NCBI RefSeq assembly: GCF_006716305.1
Contig: NZ_VFOU01000003.1
Coordinates: forward strand, 310,001 to 374,000
Direction: 5' to 3'
DNA: 64,000 nt
Source of the DNA: Enteractinococcus coprophilus
GTDB lineage: Bacteria; Actinomycetota; Actinomycetes; Actinomycetales; Micrococcaceae
Part shown: positions 8,855 to 16,211 of the stretch, one piece after another
Layout: every line of letters begins with the position of its first letter
Numbering within the stretch: the first letter of the stretch is position 1
The notes under the pieces: generated by a model
Seen by the model: the letters and a program-made list of their open reading frames with translations, nothing else
Database searches by the model: none
Told to the model about the DNA's origin: nothing
Position numbers and translations under genes: made by a program

Positions 8855-8928
8855 GCGCCCTTAGCTCAGCTGGATAGAGCGTCTGTCTACGGAACAGAAG
8901 GTCAGGGGTTCGAATCCCTTAGGGCGCG
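8855..8928 (+). tRNA. tRNA-Arg(ACG)
   Basis: The acceptor strands GCGCCCT (8855-8861) and AGGGCGC (8921-8927) pair perfectly, with discriminator G8928. The D arm has GCTC...GAGC and the anticodon loop 8887-8893 carries ACG at 8889-8891. A34 is expected to be converted to inosine by TadA (encoded at 13854) so that CGU, CGC and CGA are read. No CCA end is encoded. Confidence 0.96.
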
Positions 8929-8960
8929 CTCACAACTTCCGCACAATCATGCGGATCTTG

Positions 8961-9003
8961 AGCCCTTGAGATTATTTGCAGAAAAAATCTCAGGGGCTTT
9001 TCG
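8961..9003 (+). terminator. Terminator after tRNA-Arg(ACG)
   Basis: AGCCCTTGAGATT (8961-8973) pairs with AATCTCAGGGGCT (8986-8998), with one mismatch-type pair, and is followed by TTTTCG. Confidence 0.8.
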
Positions 9004-9098
9004 TTTCTCCAAACCGTCCTAACAGCTTGGTCGGTAGTTTCGAACCGCCGCGACTTGATCCATGGGTGAGACGTCGGTTGATTGTGGGAGGTTACATT

Positions 9099-9260
9099 AT
9101 GGCTTGGCAACGTGTCTTGTTGGGGATCGCGATTCTTGCCATGTCTGCGACGATGTTTATCCCGTTACCTCTCTGGGCTGCGGCGGCATGCATTATTGTT
9201 GCAATGGTGGCCGCGGTTATCGTACTCGTGCACCTGGTTTTGCGTCGCACACCCCGTTAG
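9099..9260 (+). CDS. Small two-helix membrane protein
   Basis: A 53-residue protein beginning MAWQRVLLGIAILAMSATM. Two hydrophobic stretches (about residues 5-22 and 25-47) are joined by a short PLPLWA turn, and it ends in basic residues (RRTPR), suggesting a small hairpin membrane protein with its C terminus in the cytoplasm. It has a very good ribosome site, GGGAGG, eight bases before the ATG, which supports it as real despite its size. The stop overlaps the convergent SixA-like gene by four bases. Function not recognised. Confidence 0.65.
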   Translation: MAWQRVLLGIAILAMSATMFIPLPLWAAAACIIVAMVAAVIVLVHLVLRRTPR

Positions 9261-9781
9261 CGCGGTACCACGAAGTGCGTCATCTTGGCGTCTCGGCCGT
9301 CGAGACTGGCCCACTCCCCCGGCACCTCAAACACCATAAGCCCTAACGTGGGATATCGTTCGGCCATTTCGATGACGGCGTCTTCATCTGAATCAACTGA
9401 TGCCAGTCGCATTCCGAGGTCTTGCACCCACGGCATGTGGCCCACCAGCATGAGTGAGCGAACTTGTTCTTCAGTTTCGTTGATGACCGCTAGCACTCGA
9501 GACACCGGTGCCATATATAACCGCGAGTCCAGGTAGGGAGTTGGGGCTTTGTCACCGAGCTCACTGAGCACCCAGGTTGTGGTTTGGCGTGTTCTAACCG
9601 CATCGGAGGTGATGATGGCGTCCGGGTAGAAACCCTGCTCGACCAACCAACGCCCAGCCGCAGGAGCCTCTTGATTGCCGCGTTGTGCAAGAGGGCGCTC
9701 ATGATCCGGTACGGGAGGGTAGGCGGCCTTACCGTGGCGCAAGACGATGAGGTGTTTGTGGTCGCTTCGATCAGTCAGCAT
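9257..9781 (-). CDS. SixA-like phosphohistidine phosphatase (histidine phosphatase superfamily)
   Basis: Histidine phosphatase superfamily, branch 1 (174 residues). The catalytic LRHGKA motif is at residues about 13-18, the second conserved Arg is in SDAVRTRQTT, and the second His in LVGHMPW. SixA-type enzymes remove phosphate from phosphohistidine in signalling or PTS proteins, so a similar role is likely but untested. It is the last gene of a tightly packed operon: its ATG overlaps the stop of the GNAT gene upstream by 11 bases. Confidence 0.85.
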   Translation of the reverse strand: MLTDRSDHKHLIVLRHGKAAYPPVPDHERPLAQRGNQEAPAAGRWLVEQGFYPDAIITSDAVRTRQTTTWVLSELGDKAPTPYLDSRLYMAPVSRVLAVINETEEQVRSLMLVGHMPWVQDLGMRLASVDSDEDAVIEMAERYPTLGLMVFEVPGEWASLDGRDAKMTHFVVPR

Positions 9782-10100
9782 GAAAGTCTTCTGTTCCTCG
9801 TTCGGCCCGGTATTTCAGGTATGCACCATCGTCGTATTCGCGCATCCACCGGGCGACATATGGGCAGACCGGCACGACGCGGTAGCCTTCGTCAATCGTG
9901 ATATCTAGCGAATGTTTTGTCAGTCGTCCGGCAAGACCCTGGTGACGATGATCTGGACGGACATGGATGCTAGGAAAAACCCGGTGTTTGGTGCCGTCTA
10001 CTTGTTCGACGTCTCGGTAGAAGTTCCGGGCGATTACGTCGCCGGTCTCGTTATATATGCCAAAGGATTCCTCATCCCGGAACCAGCGGGGTTCAGTCAT
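9771..10100 (-). CDS. GNAT-family acetyltransferase, short YjdJ-like type (second copy)
   Basis: A 109-residue protein with the minimal acetyl-CoA-binding core IHVRPDHRHQGLAGRLTKHSLD (Q/RxxGxG/A-type pyrophosphate loop) and the ending GYRVVPVCPYVARWM typical of the small YjdJ/Gtn10-like N-acetyltransferases. The N-terminal strand NETGDVIARNFY resembles its upstream neighbour, which shares the same architecture: the two look like an old tandem duplication. The start overlaps the neighbour's stop by eight bases. The acceptor is unknown. Confidence 0.8.
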   Translation of the reverse strand: MTEPRWFRDEESFGIYNETGDVIARNFYRDVEQVDGTKHRVFPSIHVRPDHRHQGLAGRLTKHSLDITIDEGYRVVPVCPYVARWMREYDDGAYLKYRAERGTEDFHAD

Positions 10101-10452
10101 CCTTGCCCCTTAGTGCAAAGTGTTCTGGTCGTGGTGTGTCACGAGCTTCCTCGTATCGAAGGTCATCTTGTTTCGCGATCCAAGATTTCACATACGGGCA
10201 GATCGCCACGATGCGAAACCCCTCGTCGAGGGCTTTCTCGAGCGTGTATTGCACGACCTTTCCGGCGAGCCCTTGGCCCCGATAGGCCTCTTCGGTGTGC
10301 GTGGAAAGAAACACGCGTTGATTGGTTCCATCAGCAGTGACATGATTGACGTGATATTCTTTCGCGGCAAGGGTGCCGGTGTCGTCAACAATCATGCCGG
10401 TGAAGCCAACTTTTTCGACAAATTCCGGGGTTTCTGCAGTAGGAGCTTTCAC
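10093..10452 (-). CDS. GNAT-family acetyltransferase, short YjdJ-like type (first copy)
   Basis: A 119-residue paralogue of the next gene. The CoA loop reads THTEEAYRGQGLAGKVVQYTLE, followed by DEGFRIVAICPYVKSWI. It has a GTG start at 10452 with GGAGG seven bases upstream, inside the end of the pirin gene; the GTG overlaps the pirin stop as GTGA. Translational coupling and shared transcription are therefore likely. These small proteins act on unknown amines or protein lysines. Confidence 0.8.
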   Translation of the reverse strand: MKAPTAETPEFVEKVGFTGMIVDDTGTLAAKEYHVNHVTADGTNQRVFLSTHTEEAYRGQGLAGKVVQYTLEKALDEGFRIVAICPYVKSWIAKQDDLRYEEARDTPRPEHFALRGKDD

Positions 10453-11603
10453 ATGTCCTCCTGAGTTTTTCTGCGTGCAACGGTTGGTGGATTTTGACGG
10501 GGTTTCATCGGTAATGACGGCAGCGCGGGTGCCGGTAGTGGTGCCGGCTGATCGGGTGGGAATTCCCCATACTGTGGGAATTTCGTCCCGTCAGAATATG
10601 CGGTAGGGACGAGTGCATCGAGCAATGGACCGGCGATTGCTGTTTCGGTGTCGTGGCCGGCCAGCGGGGATTCTTCAGTAGCGGGTTCGAAACCCATTTC
10701 TGTCTGGTAGCGCTGCCGCCACGCAGCGATCTCGTCGTGCGATCGCCCCACAAAGTTCCACCACATCACGATGTCCTCGTTGAGCGGTTCGCCACCGATG
10801 AGCATGACCCTGATCGGGTGTTCGTCCGAGCTGAGCTGCAGCTGAGTGACGCCAGTGCCGAGATAGCCAAGATGGTTTTCTTCAATCAATGCACCATTAA
10901 AGTTCGCGGTACATTCCACAGCCAACAGCCCGTGTTCGTACTCCAGCGGCACGTCAATATTTAAGGTGGTGTGCGGTTCCAGCGCAATTTCGGCGGCTGA
11001 TAACGGACTATAAGTCTGGATCGGCGACGTCGACCCCAGGAGCGAGCCGATCGCAACTTTTGCTTGCCAGCCGTCACCGGAAATGGTTTCCGGGCGGTAC
11101 TGGTCCAGATGCGGTTCGACGAAACGATATTCTTTCGGGAATGCATACCACAGTTGCACGCCGTGCAGGACGGAGGTGTCGGCGGTGGAGTGCTCAGAGT
11201 GCGTGATACCAAACCCGGCACTCATCAGGTTGACTTCACCAGGGCGCACCAGGGCCCAGTTCCCAGCGGAATCGATATGGTCAACGCGTCCCTCAAATAA
11301 CCACGAGACGGTGGCCAGCCCAGTGTGCGGGTGGCGAGCAACTTGCATCCCACCGGATTGTGCGACGTCATCGGGCCCGAAGTAATCTAAAAAGCACCAG
11401 GCACCGATCAGCGATCGTGCACGCTGGGGGATCGTACGTTGCACTGTCATGGCGCGCGGTCCGCCCAGGGGTACCGCGCGGGGTTCAAGGACCTCCACGA
11501 TGAAGTCGGCCCCAGGCTTTTCCGTAAAGCCCGGCGCTAGCCCAGCGGCATGTTTTGGCAAGTTGTAGTCGATGAGTTCCGGGTTGGGATCGAGGTTCGT
11601 CAC
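10449..11603 (-). CDS. Pirin family protein
   Basis: Bicupin of the pirin family (384 residues). The N-terminal cupin has the metal-binding HPHTGLATVSWLFEG and SEHSTAD regions (His residues of the iron site, followed by a conserved Glu in the cupin); GFGITHSE is the family hallmark. The C-terminal pirin domain ends with a proline-rich tail (APLPAPALPSLP...). Bacterial pirins are quercetinase-like oxygenases or metabolic regulators. The GTG at 11603 is used rather than an ATG 34 codons upstream: GGAGGAG lies six bases before it and it overlaps the AhpD-like stop as GTGA. Second gene of a five-gene operon. Confidence 0.87.
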   Translation of the reverse strand: MTNLDPNPELIDYNLPKHAAGLAPGFTEKPGADFIVEVLEPRAVPLGGPRAMTVQRTIPQRARSLIGAWCFLDYFGPDDVAQSGGMQVARHPHTGLATVSWLFEGRVDHIDSAGNWALVRPGEVNLMSAGFGITHSEHSTADTSVLHGVQLWYAFPKEYRFVEPHLDQYRPETISGDGWQAKVAIGSLLGSTSPIQTYSPLSAAEIALEPHTTLNIDVPLEYEHGLLAVECTANFNGALIEENHLGYLGTGVTQLQLSSDEHPIRVMLIGGEPLNEDIVMWWNFVGRSHDEIAAWRQRYQTEMGFEPATEESPLAGHDTETAIAGPLLDALVPTAYSDGTKFPQYGEFPPDQPAPLPAPALPSLPMKPRQNPPTVARRKTQEDM

Positions 11604-12103
11604 AGAGTCTCCTCCAGCGCTGACTGAGTCTCTTTCGATGGTTTCACCGGGTGGTGCGAGAGGATCGAGATCCGGTTGGTGAGGTTCATGGCCATGGCCA
11701 GCCACTGGACGGCAGCATATTGCGCTTCAGTCAGGTGCGCAGAAGAAACCAGCTGAGCTGCCTGCACCGAATCGATATCGCTAATCTGGGTGACTTGTTC
11801 GGCGAGTTGGAGGGCGGCCCTCTCGGTCTCGGTATACAGATTCCCGGCTTCCCACCATGCGGGCAGCGCACCGAGACGCTGGGACGAAATCCCTACTTTA
11901 AGTGCCGAACGGGTGTGCAACGCTAAACAGAATGCACACCCGTTGAGTTGAGAAACACGGAGATTGACGAGCTCAATGAGCTGCTCGGATAGCCCTGCCG
12001 CCCGCGCGTCTTCCCCCACTATTTTGACTAATCGAGTAACTGCTTTCCAGGCATCTGGATTCGATTTATCAAGATAGAACTGTAGGGGGTCGCGACTGGC
12101 CAT
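11600..12103 (-). CDS. AhpD-like carboxymuconolactone decarboxylase-fold protein
   Basis: A 167-residue all-helical protein of the CMD/AhpD family. The redox motif LNGCAFCLALHTRSA gives the CxxC plus downstream His arrangement of peroxidase-type members (about residues 55-69). AhpD-like proteins recycle peroxiredoxins or act as alkylhydroperoxidases, which suits a link to the pirin gene that follows. The start at 12103 has GGAAGGAG seven bases upstream. It opens the five-gene overlapping operon running to 9257. Confidence 0.88.
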   Translation of the reverse strand: MASRDPLQFYLDKSNPDAWKAVTRLVKIVGEDARAAGLSEQLIELVNLRVSQLNGCAFCLALHTRSALKVGISSQRLGALPAWWEAGNLYTETERAALQLAEQVTQISDIDSVQAAQLVSSAHLTEAQYAAVQWLAMAMNLTNRISILSHHPVKPSKETQSALEETL

Positions 12104-12193
12104 GTGGCTACTCCTTCCAAAGCTTCTGGTATGCCAACTCTAGCCGTATCAGACTGGACTGGGCAGGGGGAACCCTGCGGAAGGGGTGGCTGG

Positions 12194-12952
12194 CTAGATG
12201 GAATATTCTGGTGCAGCCCAGACGACGACCTCTGGGTGCTCATAAAAGCGGTAGCCTTGGCCACGCACCGTACGAACAGTGCCTGACAGGCGGCCGAGCT
12301 TGGCACGCAGACGACGAATATGTACGTCGATGGTACGTTCGTTGGGGACTTCTTCGGTGTCATCCCACAAGGTTTCTAGCAATTCTTCACGGTTGACGGT
12401 ACGACCACCGTTTTCAACCAGGTAGTTGAGCAATTCGAATTCTTTATAGGTCAGATTCAGCGGCTCACCGTCAAGCAGCACTTCACGCCGCGCCAGATCA
12501 ATCAAGACACCCGGTTGACGGGTGGACACTGGAGTTGGGGCGGATGCCAGTTCAGGCGAGATCGCCTGCTGAATGGTGGGATCTGCGGTGACCTGACGAA
12601 CGACGTCGAGATCCTCACCGGCAACATTCGCCGGGGCAATAGCCACTGCTGCATAAGAATCTGCACCGGGAACCAAGGTCTCAACATAGTGACGCAGTTC
12701 GTTGGCCAGTCGCGTCAGAGACGTCCCGGCAGCCAGTGCTGCTTGTTCATCCATTCCAACATAAAGCACGAAGCCGCGGGCTTCCGTCTCCATGTGCACC
12801 GGTGCAGCGACGCCGTTTTCTGCGGGTGTTTCCGAAGGAACGGCCTTTAGTCTGTTCTGATCCGCCTCCCGATAGGCTCGTACTCGTTCTGCTCGGCGTT
12901 GTGCATTACGAACCGAGATGTGAACGTAACCTTGCTGGGGCGCGCTTGTCAT
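12194..12952 (-). CDS. OmpR/PhoB-type winged-helix regulator without receiver domain
   Basis: The 252-residue protein carries a C-terminal Trans_reg_C winged helix (about residues 148-238): VLLDGEPLNLTYKEFELLNYLVENGGRTVNREELLETLW, then RTIDVHIRRLRAKLG and the wing VRTVRGQGYRF. The first 110 residues lack the Asp pocket of a phospho-receiver, so activity is unlikely to be controlled by a histidine kinase on this protein. It is not a close match to GlnR or MtrA as I recall them. The ribosome site GAAGGA is about nine bases before the ATG. A GTAAC-N6-GTAAC direct repeat lies 97 bases upstream of the start. Confidence 0.83.
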   Translation of the reverse strand: MTSAPQQGYVHISVRNAQRRAERVRAYREADQNRLKAVPSETPAENGVAAPVHMETEARGFVLYVGMDEQAALAAGTSLTRLANELRHYVETLVPGADSYAAVAIAPANVAGEDLDVVRQVTADPTIQQAISPELASAPTPVSTRQPGVLIDLARREVLLDGEPLNLTYKEFELLNYLVENGGRTVNREELLETLWDDTEEVPNERTIDVHIRRLRAKLGRLSGTVRTVRGQGYRFYEHPEVVVWAAPEYSI

Positions 12953-13048
12953 TGAGTCATTCCTTCAACAAACTAAACGGTGGTGGCCACCGATGACGCT
13001 CGAGCCTAACCTGACTCAAGCCGGTATCTGCTACCCCAACATTGACGC

Positions 13049-13064
13049 GTAACAGTCACGTAAC
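13049..13064. promoter_or_regulatory. GTAAC direct repeat, candidate winged-helix operator
   Basis: GTAAC at 13049-13053 and 13060-13064, eleven bases apart, match the GTNAC-N6-GTNAC arrangement bound by OmpR-type proteins such as MtrA and GlnR. It sits between upp and the winged-helix gene, upstream of the latter. Confidence 0.45.
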
Positions 13065-13182
13065 GCAAACGCGCACCCCACATTCATCTCACCATGTGGA
13101 CTTTTGCGGTTTATTTGTGACGAAACTCACTCGTAACATTCGAATTCTTAGCGTCAAGAATGCCAATACGCCTGTATAAGGA

Positions 13183-13818
13183 CTACTCTGCAACCCCGTA
13201 GAGACGGTCCCCTGCATCGCCGAGACCCGGCACGATATAGGCGTTTTCGTCCAGATGATCATCGATTGCGGCAATGTAGAGATTCATGTCAATATCGCTG
13301 AGGTTCTCTTGCAGGTATTGCAGCCCCTCGGGTGCTGCCAGCAAACAGATCGCCGAGACCTGGCGTGCATTGCGCTTATACAAGAAGCGACAAGCCTCGG
13401 CCAGCGTTCCACCCGTTGCAAGCATCGGATCTAGTAAGAATACATGGCGGCCGGTGAGGTCTTTTGGCAGACGCTCGGCATACGTAACAATGTTCAACGT
13501 TTCGTCATCGCGGATCATTCCCAGGAAGCCAACCTCAGCGGTCGGAGCCATGCGTACCATGCCATCCAACATGCCCAATCCAGCGCGCAGGATTGGCACC
13601 ACCAGCGGGCGTGGCTTGGCGAGTTCTGTCCCGATTGTGGTGGCCACAGGAGTTTCAACTTCAACGTCGACGACGGCTAAGTCACGGGTCGCCTCGTACG
13701 CCAATAACATGACGAGTTCTTCGGTGACCTGTCGGAAAATCATCGACGGTGTTTCGCGTTTCCGAAGGACGGTCAGTTTGTGTGCCAGCAGCGGGTGATC
13801 GATGTGGTGAACATGCAT
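13183..13818 (-). CDS. upp: Uracil phosphoribosyltransferase
   Basis: Pyrimidine salvage: uracil plus PRPP to UMP. 211 residues, the family's normal length. The PRPP loop reads LLDPMLATGGTLAEA (about residues 128-142), and the uracil-binding end is AYIVPGLGDAGDRLYG. The N terminus MHVHHIDHPLLAHKLTVLR is typical. The ATG at 13818 lies six bases after a TAAACT -10 box on the minus strand, so the mRNA is probably leaderless. It diverges from tadA across only 35 bases. Confidence 0.96.
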   Translation of the reverse strand: MHVHHIDHPLLAHKLTVLRKRETPSMIFRQVTEELVMLLAYEATRDLAVVDVEVETPVATTIGTELAKPRPLVVPILRAGLGMLDGMVRMAPTAEVGFLGMIRDDETLNIVTYAERLPKDLTGRHVFLLDPMLATGGTLAEACRFLYKRNARQVSAICLLAAPEGLQYLQENLSDIDMNLYIAAIDDHLDENAYIVPGLGDAGDRLYGVAE

Positions 13819-13824
13819 GCTGTC

Positions 13825-14345
<521 letters not shown>

Positions 14346-14347
14346 TT

Positions 14348-14377
14348 TTGGGATTTCAAGATCCTATCGGGTATAGT
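14348..14377 (+). promoter_or_regulatory. Promoter of tRNA-Ser(CGA)
   Basis: TTGGGA (14348-14353) and TATAGT (14372-14377) with an 18-base spacer, just after the tadA stop. Confidence 0.6.
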
Positions 14378-14396
14378 TGTTCGGGTGTAAACACAC

Positions 14397-14484
14397 GGTA
14401 GCGTGTCCGAGCGGCCGAAGGTGAAGCACTCGAAATGCTTTGTACGGCAACCCCGTACCGAGGGTTCAAATCCCTCCGCTACCG
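14397..14484 (+). tRNA. tRNA-Ser(CGA)
   Basis: A type II tRNA with a long variable arm. The acceptor GGTAGCG (14397-14403) pairs with CGCTACC (14477-14483), with discriminator G14484. The anticodon CGA is at 14431-14433, in the loop 14429-14435, and reads UCG. A relic of an integrase lies immediately downstream, so this gene probably served as an attachment site. Confidence 0.96.
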
Positions 14485-14491
14485 CTCTCTG

Positions 14492-14537
14492 GAAAACCCC
14501 ACTTCGTTGCAATAGCACCGATGTGGGGTTTTCTTTT
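14492..14537 (+). terminator. Terminator after tRNA-Ser(CGA)
   Basis: GAAAACCCCAC...GTGGGGTTTTC stem around a roughly 20-base loop, ending in CTTTTTTC (about 14533-14540). Confidence 0.85.
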
Positions 14538-14548
14538 TTCTCAGATTC

Positions 14549-14665
14549 CTCTTTTGAGCACATTTTGAGCACATTCATCTGTGAAACGGCGTTATCTAAA
14601 GACTCCGCGACGGTGTCTAAATCGGCATCGAAGAGGCCGATAGCAGCGGGAAGTCGTAGTCTACA
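14549..14665 (-). pseudogene. C-terminal relic of a tyrosine integrase
   Basis: On the minus strand one frame reads RLPAAIGLFDADLDTVAESL (about 14665-14595), continuing DNAVSQMNVLKMCSK. This resembles the last residues of actinobacterial phage-type tyrosine integrases (LFDxxLDxVAxxLD followed by a basic Met/Lys tail). No catalytic Arg-His-Arg-Tyr region is left: upstream sequence in that frame is unrelated. The end contains a tandem 11-base repeat, TTTTGAGCACA (14552-14562, 14563-14573). Position next to the 3' end of tRNA-Ser(CGA) is classic for an integrase. Recognition rests on a short stretch from memory of the family, so confidence is moderate. Confidence 0.5.
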
Positions 14666-14951
14666 TCGCGGACCGAGTCACGGGTCGACAAAGAAGTCGC
14701 AACGTTTGTCAACATCAGCGCGATGAAGGAATTCTATGGCCTGGTGATTCCTAAAGGTACCCGACACACCACGGTGCTCCGGTCCTGGTCCGGACGAAGC
14801 CCTACTTCGAGGACCCTGACATGGTTCGCGCAATCCAAGGCCATGCACAAGCCTGTCCCGTCTCCGTGAATTACCCAACACCACCGCCTGGCCCCCACAT
14901 CCAACGGAGCTGCCGAGGGTGACAAGAAAGATGATGGGCTAAAGCACTGCA
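14666..14951. other. Unassigned stretch, probable remnant sequence
   Basis: About 285 bases between the integrase relic and the small gene at 14952. Open frames in both directions are short and give no recognisable protein. It may be the scar of a lost integrated element, but nothing can be identified. Confidence 0.4.
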
Positions 14952-15164
14952 TCAAGGATAAGATCCTGCAATGCTGCTGCCTGTTTCAGGCCGTGGTTCC
15001 CAAGCCCATGACTCATGCAAACGCACACTACCGTCGTCAAGAATCTCCACGGTTGATTCGCAAACTCCCGTGGACGTTTCTTTGCTGGTGCTCAGATGCG
15101 CATAGCGGACGTGTATTTTCTCACCGTTGCGGGTGGCGACCATTCCCTTGGGTTGCGCCGTCAT
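14952..15164 (-). CDS. Small hypothetical protein coupled to the phosphoesterase
   Basis: A 70-residue protein beginning MTAQPKGMVATRNGEKIHVRYAHL. It has no membrane segment; the middle is rich in Thr/Ser/Glu and it has a Trp-rich WAWEP patch near the end. The ATG overlaps the stop of the phosphoesterase as ATGA, the usual sign of translational coupling, which is the main reason to accept it. Function not recognised. Confidence 0.5.
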   Translation of the reverse strand: MTAQPKGMVATRNGEKIHVRYAHLSTSKETSTGVCESTVEILDDGSVRLHESWAWEPRPETGSSIAGSYP

Positions 15165-15757
15165 GCACCACCGGGGTTGTCCGTCTCTAGTAGAGCCATC
15201 ACTTCATGTAATCTGGCTGGCCTGCCCCAGGCATCCCAGGAAACGCACACCTGGTTTGGTCGAGTCGCCTCCGTCGGATCTGTCTGGTGGGTGTGCCCAT
15301 GAATGAGTGAGAGCCCATAGTCTCGAAGTCGCCATTGATTAAAACGCTGCTCTACGGTGTGGTCGCCCTGGTATGGGAAGTGGGATAGCAAGATGTCGCC
15401 CCGGTTGTGCCGGATCTTGGCAAAAGGCTGCACCGAGGTAAAGACTCCGAAATATTTTGACTGTTCTTTGTGGGCATGCCGGTGCATAGGATGGCAGGTG
15501 TCATGATTACCTGGAACGAGATGCATGATAACCCCGGTCTCTGACTGAACGTGTTGCAACAAGAAAAGCGCATGGTCGCGAAGAGAGCTCCAGCCCATCA
15601 AGTCACCAAGAATCCACAGTGTGGAGTCTTCGGGCACGGTGCTGATCACAGTTTCCACGATCATCTCATCGTAGTCATTCACATTGCTGTAGCCTCGATG
15701 ATCCGCTACAAGTTCATCCCCTAAATGTAGGTCAGCGGTGAAATACAATCTGCTCAT
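15161..15757 (-). CDS. Calcineurin-like metallophosphoesterase
   Basis: A 198-residue two-metal phosphoesterase with the five standard motifs in order: DLHLGD (about residues 9-14, D-x-H), GDL (about 51-53), GNHD (about 83-86), the lone His in LLSHFPYQ (about 123-130) and GHTHQTD (about 154-160). Such stand-alone enzymes of about 200 residues cleave phosphodiesters or phosphomonoesters of varied substrates. It is upstream of, and coupled to, the 70-residue protein. Both lie between an integrase relic and core genes, so they may have arrived with a mobile element. Confidence 0.85.
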   Translation of the reverse strand: MSRLYFTADLHLGDELVADHRGYSNVNDYDEMIVETVISTVPEDSTLWILGDLMGWSSLRDHALFLLQHVQSETGVIMHLVPGNHDTCHPMHRHAHKEQSKYFGVFTSVQPFAKIRHNRGDILLSHFPYQGDHTVEQRFNQWRLRDYGLSLIHGHTHQTDPTEATRPNQVCVSWDAWGRPARLHEVMALLETDNPGGA

Positions 15758-15972
15758 GTGGTGATTCCTTCGCCACGATCGTGAGATACTTCTGGCACCA
15801 CAGTACTAACTCTATTCTCCAGCATACTGTCAGGTACTTCTATACCAACAAACATTATTCACCGCAGCACACTTTCCACTCCTCATACGGGCCTGATTAT
15901 CCTGGCGGAGCACCTCAGGATATATGCCACTGAAGTACGAGGATTCCGATGAAATAGGGTCCTGATTTTCGT
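15758..15972. other. Intergenic stretch upstream of the phosphoesterase
   Basis: About 215 bases, more A+T-rich than the flanks. It should hold the phosphoesterase promoter (minus strand), but no clear -35/-10 pair was picked out, and no gene is seen. Confidence 0.4.
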
Positions 15973-16001
15973 AGACATGGCTAGCAGCGTGCGGTAGAAT
16001 T
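15973..16001 (+). promoter_or_regulatory. Strong promoter of the orphan RNA
   Basis: TAGACA (15973-15978) and TAGAAT (15996-16001) separated by exactly 17 bases. Predicted start of transcription at about 16007-16009, just where the structured sequence begins. Confidence 0.6.
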
Positions 16002-16007
16002 ATGAGT

Positions 16008-16132
16008 GAGGGAAAAGGAAATCAGAGGTGAAAATCAGATTGAGAATTCCCTCGCGATAACCCTAACGGGTAATCGGAAAGGCCAGCGGTCACCGGAAGA
16101 AAGAAATTTTTCCAAAGGTGACCGCTAGTTTT
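16008..16132 (+). ncRNA. Candidate structured small RNA with own promoter and terminator
   Basis: About 125 bases between a 17-spacer promoter and a strong terminator, with no open frame inside and no plus-strand gene for about 4 kb downstream. GAGGGAA near the 5' end pairs with TTCCCTC about 35 bases later, followed by an ACCC/GGGT hairpin and the terminator. The segments AGGGAA, GGTGAAAATC, CCCTCGC and GGAAAGGC appear in the same order as short conserved blocks of cobalamin riboswitches, but the 3' conserved block is not clear. I therefore call only an unassigned RNA. Confidence 0.5.
16085..16132 (+). terminator. Terminator of the orphan RNA
   Basis: AGCGGTCACC (16085-16094) pairs perfectly with GGTGACCGCT (16117-16126), then AGTTTTTG. 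Only the plus strand has a T-run. Confidence 0.85.
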
Positions 16133-16156
16133 TGTCCAGGCCCTTTCAGGAAACCA

Positions 16157-16194
16157 AAAAGCCGCGACCCCCTGCTCGCAGGGGTTCGCGGCTT
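16157..16194 (-). terminator. Terminator of the prp operon
   Basis: A long GC stem, AAGCCGCG...CGCGGCTT with CCCCTG/CAGGGG inside. On the minus strand it is followed by TTTTTGG. It lies 18 bases after prpC. Confidence 0.85.
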
Positions 16195-16211
16195 TCAGTG
16201 TGCCGGGGTGT

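Noticed and set aside
14666-14951. Possible transposase fragment after the integrase relic
   Set aside because: Short frames in both directions gave no recognisable transposase motif.
15992-15998. Copy of the tRNA-Ser(CGA) 3' end as an att site
   Set aside because: Only seven bases match (complement of CTACCGC), no more than expected by chance.
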